Source: Tetramitus jugosus
Taxonomy: Eukaryota > Heterolobosea > Eutetramitea > Acrasida > Vahlkampfiidae
Assembly: GCA_937625935.1 (NCBI GenBank)
Contig: OW569386.1
Span: 124,001-188,000, forward strand
Length of the DNA: 64,000 nucleotides
Reading direction: 5' to 3'
Shown: positions 9,201-17,243 of the stretch, piece by piece
Numbering within the stretch: position 1 is the stretch's first letter
Layout: the number at the start of each line of letters is the position of its first letter
Notes under the pieces: generated by a model
Told to the model about the DNA's origin: nothing
Database searches by the model: none
The model's input: only the letters and a program-made list of their open reading frames with translations
Made by a program: the position numbers and the translations under genes

Positions 9201-10880
9201 TTTGTCCTCTGGGAGCAACATTACAGTACGTACAATTGCACTGAGTGATTCAATCAACTTATCGTATTGATCCATTGTGGTAGAAGTTACACTAGTGGAA
9301 AACGAAATATCAAAAGAGAGCAATCCAGCAGTGATCGCCTCAATGATTCTCAAACCTGCTTCCAGGTCACTTCCTCCTCTTTCAATCATTCTGATGGCAG
9401 CGTCTCTATACATTGTGACAGCGTCATTCACAGCACCAAATCCACGATTACCAGAGGATCTACATTGAAAACAACTCTCTTCATCATCACTGCTATCATA
9501 TTCATACATGCCGTGACACCGACAGACACATGTATACCGGTCACAACCCCTGGATCCAGTTTGTGCCCTTAGACATGCAGCCACAATCTCCTCCTGTATC
9601 TTCTTTTCGTTAATGTAGTGTCCTTTGTCTGAATATGTTGCTGCAATTGGCAGCAATTGCTCCAACTTGTTGGATGGTATTTTTGCAGTGGTGAACGGAG
9701 CAAATGTCTTGTGATTGGAAAGCGAGTCCAAATCCTCCTTGGCCTTCTTCTTCTCTGTCTTCAGCTTCTCTAGTTCTTTCATGAGCTGATGAATCAGAGC
9801 AGTGTTTCCCTGGGAAATGTTGTTGATGGCCTCTGCCAAGTAATTGCCCTTTTGAGCCTCCTTGGCCATATCGTCAAACGCTCCTAGATACAGTACTTGA
9901 TCAGGAGATCTCAAAGCCTTCAAAATGACTGCTACGACGTGTTTGCACCACAGTACAGTATTACTGCCACAGACACTACAATTTCTCTCGACTAGGAACC
10001 TGCGTTTAAAGTGCAGATAAATCTGGACGGGTTTTGGTAGTGTGGGCATCACACCCGGTGCGTTGATGTCTGCTTTCAATTTGCCATCCAATCCCATTGT
10101 CATTGCCTTCACACAATGAATCAACTCTAGTCCTTCATTGAAATTGGTTGATAAACTATATGTTCGAACAACTTGTTCCGTAATCTCACTCGGAATACCG
10201 CGGAGTGGTCTTTGATGATCCTCATCATTTTCACTCTCACTGTTCACCATGTCATCACCACCATTCTTGATGGATTTGCCTTGTTTTCCCTTGTTGTGTG
10301 GTTGATGATCAAAGACGAGACGCGAGATTTCATCGTCCTGCTCTTCCTCGTCACCAATCGTGTAACCCAATCCCTGTGACAACCGACTTCTCTTTCTCAC
10401 ACGTTCATTAATAATCTGTTCTTGCAATTCATCAAACTCTCTAGACAACAATTCATCTCTCTTTGATCTCTCCATCTCTTCCGTTCGATCCAACAATCTC
10501 TTTCCATTCTCGTTCAATGCATTGTCCATGGATGTAGGAGTAGTTGTACGAGTACTGCAACTAGCACCACCACCACCACCACTACTACTACTACTACTCC
10601 TCTTGGCACTGCTACTACCACTGCCCATATATTGACTCAAGCTGTGAGCTCTGCGCATGGCTATATTGGAGGGACAACTGGGTGAATCACAACATGTCTC
10701 ATAGGCAGACGTCGTGGGCAGTGCATTGTCTGCTGATGAAGAGTAAGTGTTGTTGAATATTCCGTTCGCTCTGTACAGAATATCGTTTGTGAATTGAGAG
10801 AAGAGGAAATCGTCTTCGGAATCATTATCCGAGTCATAGTCATCACTCGAATCATCATAATATCGTCTTCGTCCAAACAT
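6222..10880 (-). CDS. Large SWIM zinc-finger protein (ZSWIM4-8-like)
   Basis: An uninterrupted 1,552-residue ORF. Residues 1-230 are acidic, Ser-rich and disordered, with Ser and Gly runs. A SWIM-type finger follows: Cys301, Cys304, Cys312 and His314 in the context VLWCKHVVAVILKAL, close to the ZSWIM consensus FWCxHVVAL. Spacing of the first pair is CxxC instead of the usual CxC. A second Cys/His cluster (C446, C451, C453, C455, H456, C470, C473) and a third (SCSCSDC, near 1,060) may bind further zinc. The rest is alpha-solenoid-like, as in the long ZSWIM proteins. ZSWIM8-type proteins are substrate receptors of cullin-RING ligases; that role here is inference. The ATG lies 310 bp from the divergent gene at 11191. 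Confidence 0.65.
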   Translation of the reverse strand: MFGRRRYYDDSSDDYDSDNDSEDDFLFSQFTNDILYRANGIFNNTYSSSADNALPTTSAYETCCDSPSCPSNIAMRRAHSLSQYMGSGSSSAKRSSSSSSGGGGGASCSTRTTTPTSMDNALNENGKRLLDRTEEMERSKRDELLSREFDELQEQIINERVRKRSRLSQGLGYTIGDEEEQDDEISRLVFDHQPHNKGKQGKSIKNGGDDMVNSESENDEDHQRPLRGIPSEITEQVVRTYSLSTNFNEGLELIHCVKAMTMGLDGKLKADINAPGVMPTLPKPVQIYLHFKRRFLVERNCSVCGSNTVLWCKHVVAVILKALRSPDQVLYLGAFDDMAKEAQKGNYLAEAINNISQGNTALIHQLMKELEKLKTEKKKAKEDLDSLSNHKTFAPFTTAKIPSNKLEQLLPIAATYSDKGHYINEKKIQEEIVAACLRAQTGSRGCDRYTCVCRCHGMYEYDSSDDEESCFQCRSSGNRGFGAVNDAVTMYRDAAIRMIERGGSDLEAGLRIIEAITAGLLSFDISFSTSVTSTTMDQYDKLIESLSAIVRTVMLLPEDKLSNETRQHWKEILPNWSCIIQAMTNGKAKANFDAAADAASNGWHSETIKNVLEGKPVSNFLESKEIADVRLGILIQQKEIEKAMNYARAIDRTITGICLLLSERRTEEALNCAKNISNLNDLAIFIFAAVCYVELLLETEEDVLSETMIDFVAEVGNESNTTPKKAFEFFLGMPDRRSELVSKSQDRLTAVEKEAIDFLDEMISIVQDKLIPLSTEKKQIFMPITVESLKNKYGMLYYMFGLSNGSEMSLPLKTYVLATLYNLFSDRSRSFAPFTQKVCQSSDDGNLLIYIALFLLSTQSDDVEGAFSLGSEGLKSCSSVTLMKAFCSIMITKDEKYSEALCNLLSTRKCTDQNTVSIVGECASVFVRDSDKYRILRNTAQQTLQLTIAKRGSPLISTILECFRISWKLSVVDHSDVVNDALDMLLGELDLKADSKSDCGMYLRDNAFTILDVIIQLTDILEKHTSSKPLCRLCEFALDFLDVISVRKPSPDILTKSQTFVAHKPHMSCSCSDCRPVTIFLAHSEETTVVSVSKSQRLVCRHLLDLCRRTNEYVTAQYSETEGRVTLAKTKKYLEAVNVVKYEKRASEFIHVSNKVSNLLIRAIKQVRSTDTEGSSVCDFLLDRIENNNSENAVILVDILDYLFSINKYERGIQLATKLLTMPNDNSANNVKNIMVKLIGACEAQADILKQEGKTEEFESMRNQAIEFAKKSFLLQKTVADFDAIKKLYAHFDMIDDWNTKVRSELLIQFLNEVHPENITVHAYYMVPSTIEVSFELLIADSYLVKANEILQALITKHTRAFPDPGVPALFDIVFQLLAKYKIHEQLIHQIFEPTVKNYAKQLLPQLSIDSTPKYMKRLGGGNQPVDHITSDHFWVENASVNAFERIVIEKWCLAMCPEVALWFNLEKLSLWKPTIKLANYGRVVCLMLKVKKCMELCQKPEAEWTHYQSTFLSQIKTKKKLVSDIQRAVTDDSIYLVRVKDELLRKARERK

Positions 10881-11190
10881 TTTTCACACTATTTTTTTGT
10901 ATTGTTGTGTTTGTTGTTTGTGATCCTTGTTGTTTGATGTTTTTTTGGTGTTCGATATGTACGTCTTGTTGTGTGTGTTCGTTTTTGTTGTATGAAAGTT
11001 CGATCGTTTTTTTTCTGCTGTCCTCCATTTGTGAGCTTCCCCACAAAATCGCGGAGATAGAAATAGACTCTGCGGAATAACTTCACAAATCTCCTCGATT
11101 AGAATTACGGAAAAACCGTTGTTCATTCCCCAAATCAGAGAATATTGTTCTGTGTCGGACTGTGGATATCGACCATAAAAACAATTCAAA
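10881..11190. other. Divergent promoter, 310 bp
   Basis: This separates the SWIM-finger gene (minus) from the orphan gene (plus). Its left half is a T/G-rich tract with many TTGTTG and TTTTTT runs. No RNA gene or conserved ORF is visible. The short minus-strand frames here are shadows. Confidence 0.6.
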
Positions 11191-12375
11191 ATGAGTTTGA
11201 AACTAGATTTAAGTAAGCTGCGAACACAACCATCGCAGCTACCAGCGTTACCTGAGACAACAAGAGGTTCAACGCGGCGAAGCATCATCGATGACTATAG
11301 CAATAGGAATAGAGACAGTACGAGATTTAACTTGAATAGCCCTCTGTACTCGGACAGATCACTTCACTCTCCTAGGACCACCCGACACCTATCTCTCTCT
11401 GCTAATATTTTGGAAGATAAGACTCACTTGTTGAAATTACAGAGACATCTCTCAACTCCAGCATACTCTGAAAAGGAAAACGATTTGGTGAGTTCTCCGC
11501 GTTTAGCAATATCCAAGTCTCCTAGGCCCAAATCTCCATCGCCTGCAGAAAGAATGAGACGCGACGCTTCTGTGGCACCAGAAACAAGGGTTGATTTCCA
11601 AAGGAGAGCAACAGTGAAAACAGATCGCCACAAGTCTCTTGTTCATCGGCATGCAGCCGAGCTCTATGAAGATGTACGGACCGAATCTCCAAGAAGAGAA
11701 GAAACAGATATGGAAACAGAACGAGCGAAGATGATGACTGTAGCCAATAGAAGAGATCAAATCGCTGCAATCAGAAACTACAATCAGTTCAATGTCCGTT
11801 TTAAACCAGTTCTCTTTGGAAGTGTGCCGAGAGATGTCGCCAAACCGAACCCTATTGAGAAATTGTTTGATGTTTCTTACAAGGATCTCCACATTATTAA
11901 ATTGAAGAGTCCAAGAGATATTTTACCTCCTGAATTTAATTCTAGGGATATGACGTTCTACCGTATAGGAAGACTACCTCCACCAACTCGAGCAGCTTAT
12001 GGTAGTATTCCAAGGCACATTATTAATAGTGATGCATTGAACCAATACGATCATATGAAAGTTAACAAAAAGAAGGCTCAAATGGATCTTCTTAGGCGAA
12101 CAAGAGAGCAAGAGGAACTGGACAAGTTGAGAAGAAATCGAAAGAATGAAATGAGTATGAGTGACATCATGATTCTTAGAACCCAAGGATACTTTTTCAT
12201 GTCAAGCAGTGAAATTGCAGGAGTAGAAAACTACATGTATCAAACAGAGTGTAGATTCTCTCCCAAATGTATTTATGATGGCTTCATCCAAGACAAGAAA
12301 ATTGCTGAGCATTGGCACAAACAAGAAGATTATGAACTGTTGTTTGATAGCGCTAATGTAACAATGAAAGTTTAA
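11191..12375 (+). CDS. Orphan basic protein, 394 aa
   Basis: I do not recognise this protein. The ATG at 11191 has a good AT-rich context (caaaATGa). Residues 1-140 are Ser/Arg/Pro-rich with many SP and TPR-like motifs (SPRLAISKSPRPKSPSP), typical of a disordered phosphoregulated tail. The rest is better ordered and mixed in charge. It has FNVRFKPVLFGSVPRDVAK and RIGRLPPPTRAAYGSIPRH, then an Arg/Lys/Glu helix (RRTREQEELDKLRRNRKNE), and ends with aromatic-rich segments and a Cys-containing stretch. No membrane segment or known catalytic motif is present. Basic SP-rich tails of this sort are common in cytoskeletal or chromatin proteins, but that is only a guess. Confidence 0.75.
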   Translation: MSLKLDLSKLRTQPSQLPALPETTRGSTRRSIIDDYSNRNRDSTRFNLNSPLYSDRSLHSPRTTRHLSLSANILEDKTHLLKLQRHLSTPAYSEKENDLVSSPRLAISKSPRPKSPSPAERMRRDASVAPETRVDFQRRATVKTDRHKSLVHRHAAELYEDVRTESPRREETDMETERAKMMTVANRRDQIAAIRNYNQFNVRFKPVLFGSVPRDVAKPNPIEKLFDVSYKDLHIIKLKSPRDILPPEFNSRDMTFYRIGRLPPPTRAAYGSIPRHIINSDALNQYDHMKVNKKKAQMDLLRRTREQEELDKLRRNRKNEMSMSDIMILRTQGYFFMSSSEIAGVENYMYQTECRFSPKCIYDGFIQDKKIAEHWHKQEDYELLFDSANVTMKV

Positions 12376-12548
12376 CTTACTGTTGGTGAATAGGAATCCA
12401 ACAAATACACAGTAGAACTTTGGGTATTCATACCCACTTACCTTACCTTGTTGTATTCTTGGTACTTTCCTAATTTCTATTTTTATCTTGTCCAATCAAA
12501 TATAATCATCTCAAAAAACGATCAAACAAGCAACCAAGATTTTGAGAG

Positions 12549-13958
12549 ATGACATCACTCAAAGAACAATTTGTCTCTCACCACAATGGTACGACAATGA
12601 GCGAGATTGTGATCATGGCAAGTGGTCCTCCCTTGCTCACTGTTCTCAACTTGTTGTTCTCTCAGATCATTGCACTCAAGTTTCCAGTCGAAATTATTAT
12701 TCGTTGTGTTGGCATGGTCATGCTTCAATCAGAGGTGTCGTTCCGCGTCATGAAACCCTTGGTGATTCCTCTGCTCTTGTGTGGTATTCTCCTACTGGGG
12801 AGAAAATGGCGCCAAAATCCACCATCCGTCCTGAACAGCAAAAAGCTATGGTGTATTTCTGAATATAGGAGTGCGATGCTGTGGGGTACTGTCGTTGCAA
12901 TTTTGGCAGTTGATTTTCAAGTGTTTCCCAGAAGGTTTGCCAAAACGGAAATCTCTGGCATGTCATTGATGGATCTAGGTGTAGGGAGCTTTGTGTTCGC
13001 GGCCGGTGTTGTCTCACCAGTCGCTCGCAACGTTCAACAAGAGCGAAATGCTGTGAACACGATCGGAAAGAGCTATCTTTCGAATTTTGATTGGAAGTTG
13101 TTTGTGTTGGGAATGATACGGTTCGTCACTGTGTGGCTCTTCAGCTATCAATCGCACGTGAGTGAATATGGAGTTCATTGGAACTTTTTCCTGACGCTGT
13201 TTCTTCTGCCAATCGTGCCCGATACCTCACTTTTGCATCCACGGTCTCTGCAATCCATTATTTTCTCTCCCTGGTCTCTGCTATTTGTTCACAATTGTGT
13301 CATGTTGTACATGATGGATGGTGTCAATTACACGCTATATGCACCACGTACCAACTTTTTCAATCAGAATCGAGAAGGAATCCTTTCCTTGCTCGGATAC
13401 ATTTGCATTTATAAGTTTGGAGTGAGTACGGGTACTCACATATTTAAAGCAAACGCAGATCGACAAAACAGAAGCACCAAACTTTGGAACTCGTTTACGA
13501 CTTTATTCTTGCTCAGTATCCCAATGTTATCATTCTGCGAATTGGCTAATCGATACATGAATTTCAGTGCGAACGGATCTGAGCCATCGCTCTCGAGCTT
13601 GCTTGTTCCCAGCAGAAGAGTCTGTAACTTTGGATATGTGTTGCTCACAGTAGGCTACAACTTGTTTTTGATATCAATTTATGGATTTATACAGTGCTGT
13701 ATTGATCACACACCAGCCGCAACAACAAGTGGTACCCAACCTGCAGTAACAAGACAAACAGAGCTCACACTGCTCGAGGCAACAGATCGCAATGGTTTCT
13801 TCCTGTTCCTGTTCTCCAATATATGTACGGGACTGGTGAATGTGATCATGGGAGAACGCACTCTCACAAGCTCTCAAGGAACAGGATTTTGCATTGTTTG
13901 TCTGTATACCATCTTTGTAGCGATCGTTCTTTCCAACCTTCCTCGCAAACTCCTGTAA
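12549..13958 (+). CDS. PIGW: GPI inositol acyltransferase PIGW/GWT1
   Basis: A 469-residue multi-spanning protein with the signature order of GWT1/PIG-W. It starts with KEQFVSHHNGTTMSEI, then has FRVMKPLVIP and RSAMLWGTVVAILAVDFQVF, followed by PRRFAKTEISGMSLMDLGVG and SFVFAAGVVSP. About a dozen hydrophobic helices follow and the length is normal for the family. The enzyme acylates the inositol ring of glucosaminyl-phosphatidylinositol in the ER, an early step of GPI-anchor synthesis. The ATG at 12549 sits 173 bp after the previous gene's stop. The coding sequence is intronless. The initiator tRNA gene begins 114 bp past its stop on the same strand. Confidence 0.9.
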   Translation: MTSLKEQFVSHHNGTTMSEIVIMASGPPLLTVLNLLFSQIIALKFPVEIIIRCVGMVMLQSEVSFRVMKPLVIPLLLCGILLLGRKWRQNPPSVLNSKKLWCISEYRSAMLWGTVVAILAVDFQVFPRRFAKTEISGMSLMDLGVGSFVFAAGVVSPVARNVQQERNAVNTIGKSYLSNFDWKLFVLGMIRFVTVWLFSYQSHVSEYGVHWNFFLTLFLLPIVPDTSLLHPRSLQSIIFSPWSLLFVHNCVMLYMMDGVNYTLYAPRTNFFNQNREGILSLLGYICIYKFGVSTGTHIFKANADRQNRSTKLWNSFTTLFLLSIPMLSFCELANRYMNFSANGSEPSLSSLLVPSRRVCNFGYVLLTVGYNLFLISIYGFIQCCIDHTPAATTSGTQPAVTRQTELTLLEATDRNGFFLFLFSNICTGLVNVIMGERTLTSSQGTGFCIVCLYTIFVAIVLSNLPRKLL

Positions 13959-14072
13959 AGCTAGCATCGACATTTCTCCTCAACGGCGGAGCAAAACCAA
14001 CCCCTTCGACAAAATACAAAAATTTGTTCAATTTCGAGACTGATACTAGCTGGCTATCTGTTACTGTCACCA

Positions 14073-14145
14073 AGCAATTTGGCGCAGCGGTTAGCGCGAC
14101 GGGCTCATAACCCGTAGGTCCCAGGATCGATACCTGGAATTGCTA
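14073..14145 (+). tRNA. Initiator tRNA-Met (CAT)
   Basis: A full cloverleaf is visible: acceptor AGCAATT/AATTGCT, D-arm GCGC/GCGC, anticodon arm ACGGG-CTCATAA-CCCGT, variable AGGTC, T-arm CCAGG-ATCGATA-CCTGG, discriminator A. It carries the eukaryotic initiator marks: an A1:U72 first pair, three consecutive G:C pairs at the base of the anticodon stem, and A instead of T at positions 54 and 60 of the T loop. No CCA is encoded and no intron is present. Confidence 0.93.
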
Positions 14146-14155
14146 ATGAGTACAC

Positions 14156-14160
14156 TTTTT
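14156..14160 (+). terminator. RNA polymerase III terminator of tRNA-iMet
   Basis: A run of five T begins 11 nt after the discriminator base of the initiator tRNA gene, the standard Pol III stop signal. Confidence 0.75.
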
Positions 14161-14225
14161 GCGAGAGACGAAAGAGGTTGTTAGCTGCCTCTCCTTGGCA
14201 AGACGGTCAAGTTGAGACGGACAAA

Positions 14226-15140
14226 ATGTCGGAAATATCTAATTTGAACAAAGAACACACAAAAAACAACAAAACAATCGAGATGATCACAACAAGAGGA
14301 CGTGTGATGCGTCTCCATCACTTGCATGCAAGACAAAGGGTTCTTCCCACGACCACCATCACCAAAAACAACTTTTTCTCTCAACCACTCTTCGGCCAAC
14401 AACAACAACGGCCACCACCATCCATCAACAACACAAACAACAAATACAATAATTCTCTAATGAACAATAGCAACAACAAGAATGAAAATGGTCAAAAACC
14501 ACCAAGTCTCCTAGATCAATACAACATTTTGGAATACGATCCGTACGTACCTACCTCATCATCATTATCATTATCATCATTATCATCATAATCTCACTTA
14601 CAAAAGATGATGATCGACATATTGTCTCACTTTTATGATCAAATTTTTTTTAACACACTGTGTAGTGGAAGAATATCAATTACGGGCTACACGGACAGAA
14701 GTTTCGATATCGGTGCCGTTCGTATCTTTGGTAGTCTCATTGCCACCGAAAGAGACTTTTTTTGTTGGAATGTTCAATCAATGGATCAAATCACGATTGA
14801 AAGCCTGCAGTTTTTTGAATTTTTGAATCCGACTCCACAAATCCTGCTCATTGGCACTGGAAAAACATATCAACGCGTGGATCGAGAAACGAGAGATTAT
14901 TTTCGATCGGTGGGCATTGTGATTGAAGAAATGACAACAAAGAATGCATTGTCAACGTTTAATGTGTTGAATCAGGAGAATAGACATGTAGCTTGTGCAT
15001 TGTTGAGTTTATCGCCTGTTGATGTCACTCAGATTACACCAGAGAATCATCCTGCTCTCTTTTTGGAAATTGAAGAATTGGCAAAGAGTGATCCTCAGTA
15101 TATTAAGCAGGAGAGAAGTCGTCAAGGAAGTTTCACATAA
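14226..15140 (+). CDS. NDUFAF3: NDUFAF3-like complex I assembly factor (Mth938 domain)
   Basis: Two exons, 14226-14542 and 14666-15140, joined over a 123-nt GTACGT...TGTAG intron, giving 263 residues. Splicing creates YDPGRISITGYTDRSFD, the characteristic start of the Mth938/NDUFAF3 fold, which continues with RIFGSLIATERDFFCW and PQILLIGTGKTYQRVDRE. The exon-1 part is Asn/Gln-rich. The ATG at 14226 is the first in frame. The ATG at 14283 would give a more typical mitochondrial presequence (MITTRGRVMRLHHLHARQR) and may be the real start. NDUFAF3 works with NDUFAF4 in early assembly of the Q-module of complex I. Some bacterial and cytosolic relatives have other roles, so the mitochondrial role rests on the leader. 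Confidence 0.8.
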
Positions 15141-15260
15141 AGAACATGGCTTCTCTCAAAAACATTGTTGTTTGCGAATGCGTGTGTTATGTGTGTGTCT
15201 CTTGGTGTTGTGATCACAATTGGATATTTGAATGTTTTGTACATGTGAGACATTGGTTTA

Positions 15261-16343
15261 TTATTTACGTTTCGTGTTGTAGCCTCCACAGTGTGGGCAC
15301 TTGTGTCCTAGAATATGGAATGAGACACTGTTTGCATTCAGACAATCATTGCACAAGATGTTGACCTTCATGTCCTTGTACTCGTCGGGCATTGGTGTGT
15401 TCTGGATCTCTGCATCCAATTGCTCATAATAATTCTTGAGTTCATCTCCCTTGAACATGCTCTTGCTGCACAATGGACAAGAAATTGTGCCCGATTTCAT
15501 CAATTGTTTAAAGCAATGAGAATGCATGGCGTGACCACAATTTGGCAAAATAGAGCTCGGTTTCGTGCTCGTAAACAAAAACTCCAAACAAACTGCACAA
15601 TTCTGATGCAAACTCTTTGCAATGCACATGTGGTCCTTTGGCATACATGCAGAGCACGTATGGCAATGCACATAATCCTCGGCCACACCTCTTCGGCACA
15701 TGCCACAATCATCACAATGAAAAATCTTTGCACTTGGATCATCATTGTAAAACTTGCACTTGAAACAAGCATATTGAGCAAATTCTGTGCCACATGAACC
15801 ACAATTCCTAAAACTGTTCTCCGTTTCAATGCACTGTTCATTCTGACACATCATGCACTGAACATACTGAATGGAAAACCGATCCATTTCTTCTACTTTG
15901 CACCACAGATCACTAGTGCTCTTGTCCTTTGACAGAGCATGTCGCTCCAAATTTTCACACACTTGTTCATTGTGGCACAATCGACACCAGAAATATCGTT
16001 GACAACATGGAGATTTCACTTGACATTTTCTTTGATAGTGCTTGCAGCCCATTTTTGGTGTTTTATCACCTTCATTGTTTGTTGTTGTGGCATCGTCTTC
16101 TTCTTCTTCTTCAGTTTCTGTATCTTCATCATTCAAGTCATCATGTTCATGTTCATAGTCGTCCTCAAGAAAATCATCGTGATCATCATATTCACTATCA
16201 TCATCAGATAAATCACTATCATGATCATTAGGATTGTGAGCTATTGATTGTTGCTGTTCCTGTTGATTGGATTCTTCAGTTGTGTTGGAAATGAAATTTC
16301 CTTGATTGGGATCATCACGGTCTACAGGTAAAGAGTTTTGCAT
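15261..16343 (-). CDS. RCHY1: RCHY1/Pirh2 CHY- and RING-finger E3 ubiquitin ligase
   Basis: 360 residues. The first 95 are very acidic (long Asp/Glu runs), an extension not typical of animal RCHY1. The CHY zinc finger starts at MGCKHYQRKC (about 98-180). The CTCHY zinc finger follows (CFKCKFY to CHTCSACM, about 193-233). The RING finger is NCAVCLEFLFTS...LPNCGHAMHSHC...CPLC (about 249-292). The C-terminal rubredoxin-like zinc ribbon has CNDC and CPHCGGYN. All metal ligands look present. RCHY1 ubiquitinates p53-type and stress-response substrates in animals; in amoebae the substrates are unknown. Two TTTGGCGC-like motifs lie directly upstream of the start codon. Confidence 0.92.
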   Translation of the reverse strand: MQNSLPVDRDDPNQGNFISNTTEESNQQEQQQSIAHNPNDHDSDLSDDDSEYDDHDDFLEDDYEHEHDDLNDEDTETEEEEEDDATTTNNEGDKTPKMGCKHYQRKCQVKSPCCQRYFWCRLCHNEQVCENLERHALSKDKSTSDLWCKVEEMDRFSIQYVQCMMCQNEQCIETENSFRNCGSCGTEFAQYACFKCKFYNDDPSAKIFHCDDCGMCRRGVAEDYVHCHTCSACMPKDHMCIAKSLHQNCAVCLEFLFTSTKPSSILPNCGHAMHSHCFKQLMKSGTISCPLCSKSMFKGDELKNYYEQLDAEIQNTPMPDEYKDMKVNILCNDCLNANSVSFHILGHKCPHCGGYNTKRK

Positions 16344-16374
16344 TTTTTGGCGCTGTTTTTCAAATTTTGGGCGC
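16344..16374 (+). promoter_or_regulatory. Paired E2F-like sites upstream of RCHY1
   Basis: TTTTTGGCGC (16344-16353) and TTTTGGGCGC (16365-16374) lie 21 bp apart immediately upstream of the RCHY1 start codon. A similar pair occurs at 50481-50510. These are candidate E2F/DP sites, unproven. Confidence 0.35.
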
Positions 16375-17243
16375 TCAAAAGAATTTTACGGACAGTTATT
16401 GCCATAGCCGAATCGCCCGATGTCCATTACTATATTGTTCGAATTACCATGTACGGAGTGTGCACTAAAACAACGGTCAACCCGACTGCATGCCCCAACC
16501 ACTCAAAAATCACACAGCCCGTGAAAGCCAATCCACAAAACAAAACCACAAAGACAAAGCCATAATCACACGAAACGGTAAGTCACCACACATTCAATTT
16601 TCATATTTGAAGAATTCACACGACCATCCAACTGGAGGTAGGACAACACACAAGAAGAATGATGCTCTTTGAGAGCAATCCAAGTCTTGAACAAGTGAGA
16701 AACCCAAGGTAAAGGAGGCCACTGTACGTACAGCTGAGATGATGAGGCTGTGATGTGCTGATGTACCTGTCGTTTGTTCAATCCAACGATGGTTTATCCG
16801 TGCTTCACAGCTTCTTCATCTCTGCTGCTCCCAGGTACTGAACACAAGGAGAATAAAGGCATGCATGGCGTACACAAAAGCAAAGGATTGCTGTCAATAA
16901 AATATTTGAACTTTCAAGATTCATAAAATTTTTTGCTGAAAGCTCACATTCAGTTACTCAACGAGGAGGCAATAATGGGACCCGAAGCTTGTTGCCATTC
17001 CAAGTAGTGTGAAATTGAGCTTGTTACTCGTCAATCCAATTTTCAGTCATTGAAACGCCGAATTGATTGCATCGGAAAATAAGAGAACAAAAAATCAGGC
17101 ACAAAAAATTCTCATCTTCAAATAAGAATTCCCTCAATCAAGTTGATCAATAGACACATTGAGATTCTCACCACAGTAGTTTCAACAAAGTCGAATCATA
17201 ATCATTTTTGACAATTGAGAGAGCTTCAAATATTTGAGTCAAC
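16375..17243. other. Long divergent intergenic region, no gene seen
   Basis: Together with the sites next to RCHY1 this is one of the longest non-coding stretches in the window, about 0.9 kb between RCHY1 (minus) and lipin (plus). Every frame is broken into short pieces. It is less T-rich than other promoters and contains GC-richer blocks near 16640-16860. A 5' untranslated exon of lipin or a non-coding RNA could lie here, but I see no cloverleaf, convincing box C/D pair or other RNA signature. Confidence 0.5.

Noticed and set aside
9267-9572. Overlapping plus-strand frames inside the SWIM-finger gene
   Set aside because: Antisense to a continuous 1,552-codon ORF and without family features.
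12805-12816. GGCGCCAAA inside the PIGW coding sequence, and TTTGGCGC inside the initiator tRNA (14078-14085)
   Set aside because: These lie in gene bodies and are explained by coding or D-arm sequence, so they were not counted as promoter E2F-like sites.
15500-16231. Several open frames over 60 codons opposite RCHY1
   Set aside because: Shadows of the Cys- and acid-rich coding sequence; no start context or recognisable domain.
16730-16845. Possible box C/D snoRNA (GATGATGA ... CTGA) in the RCHY1-lipin gap
   Set aside because: No terminal stem brings the boxes together and no second box pair is convincing; such short motifs arise by chance.
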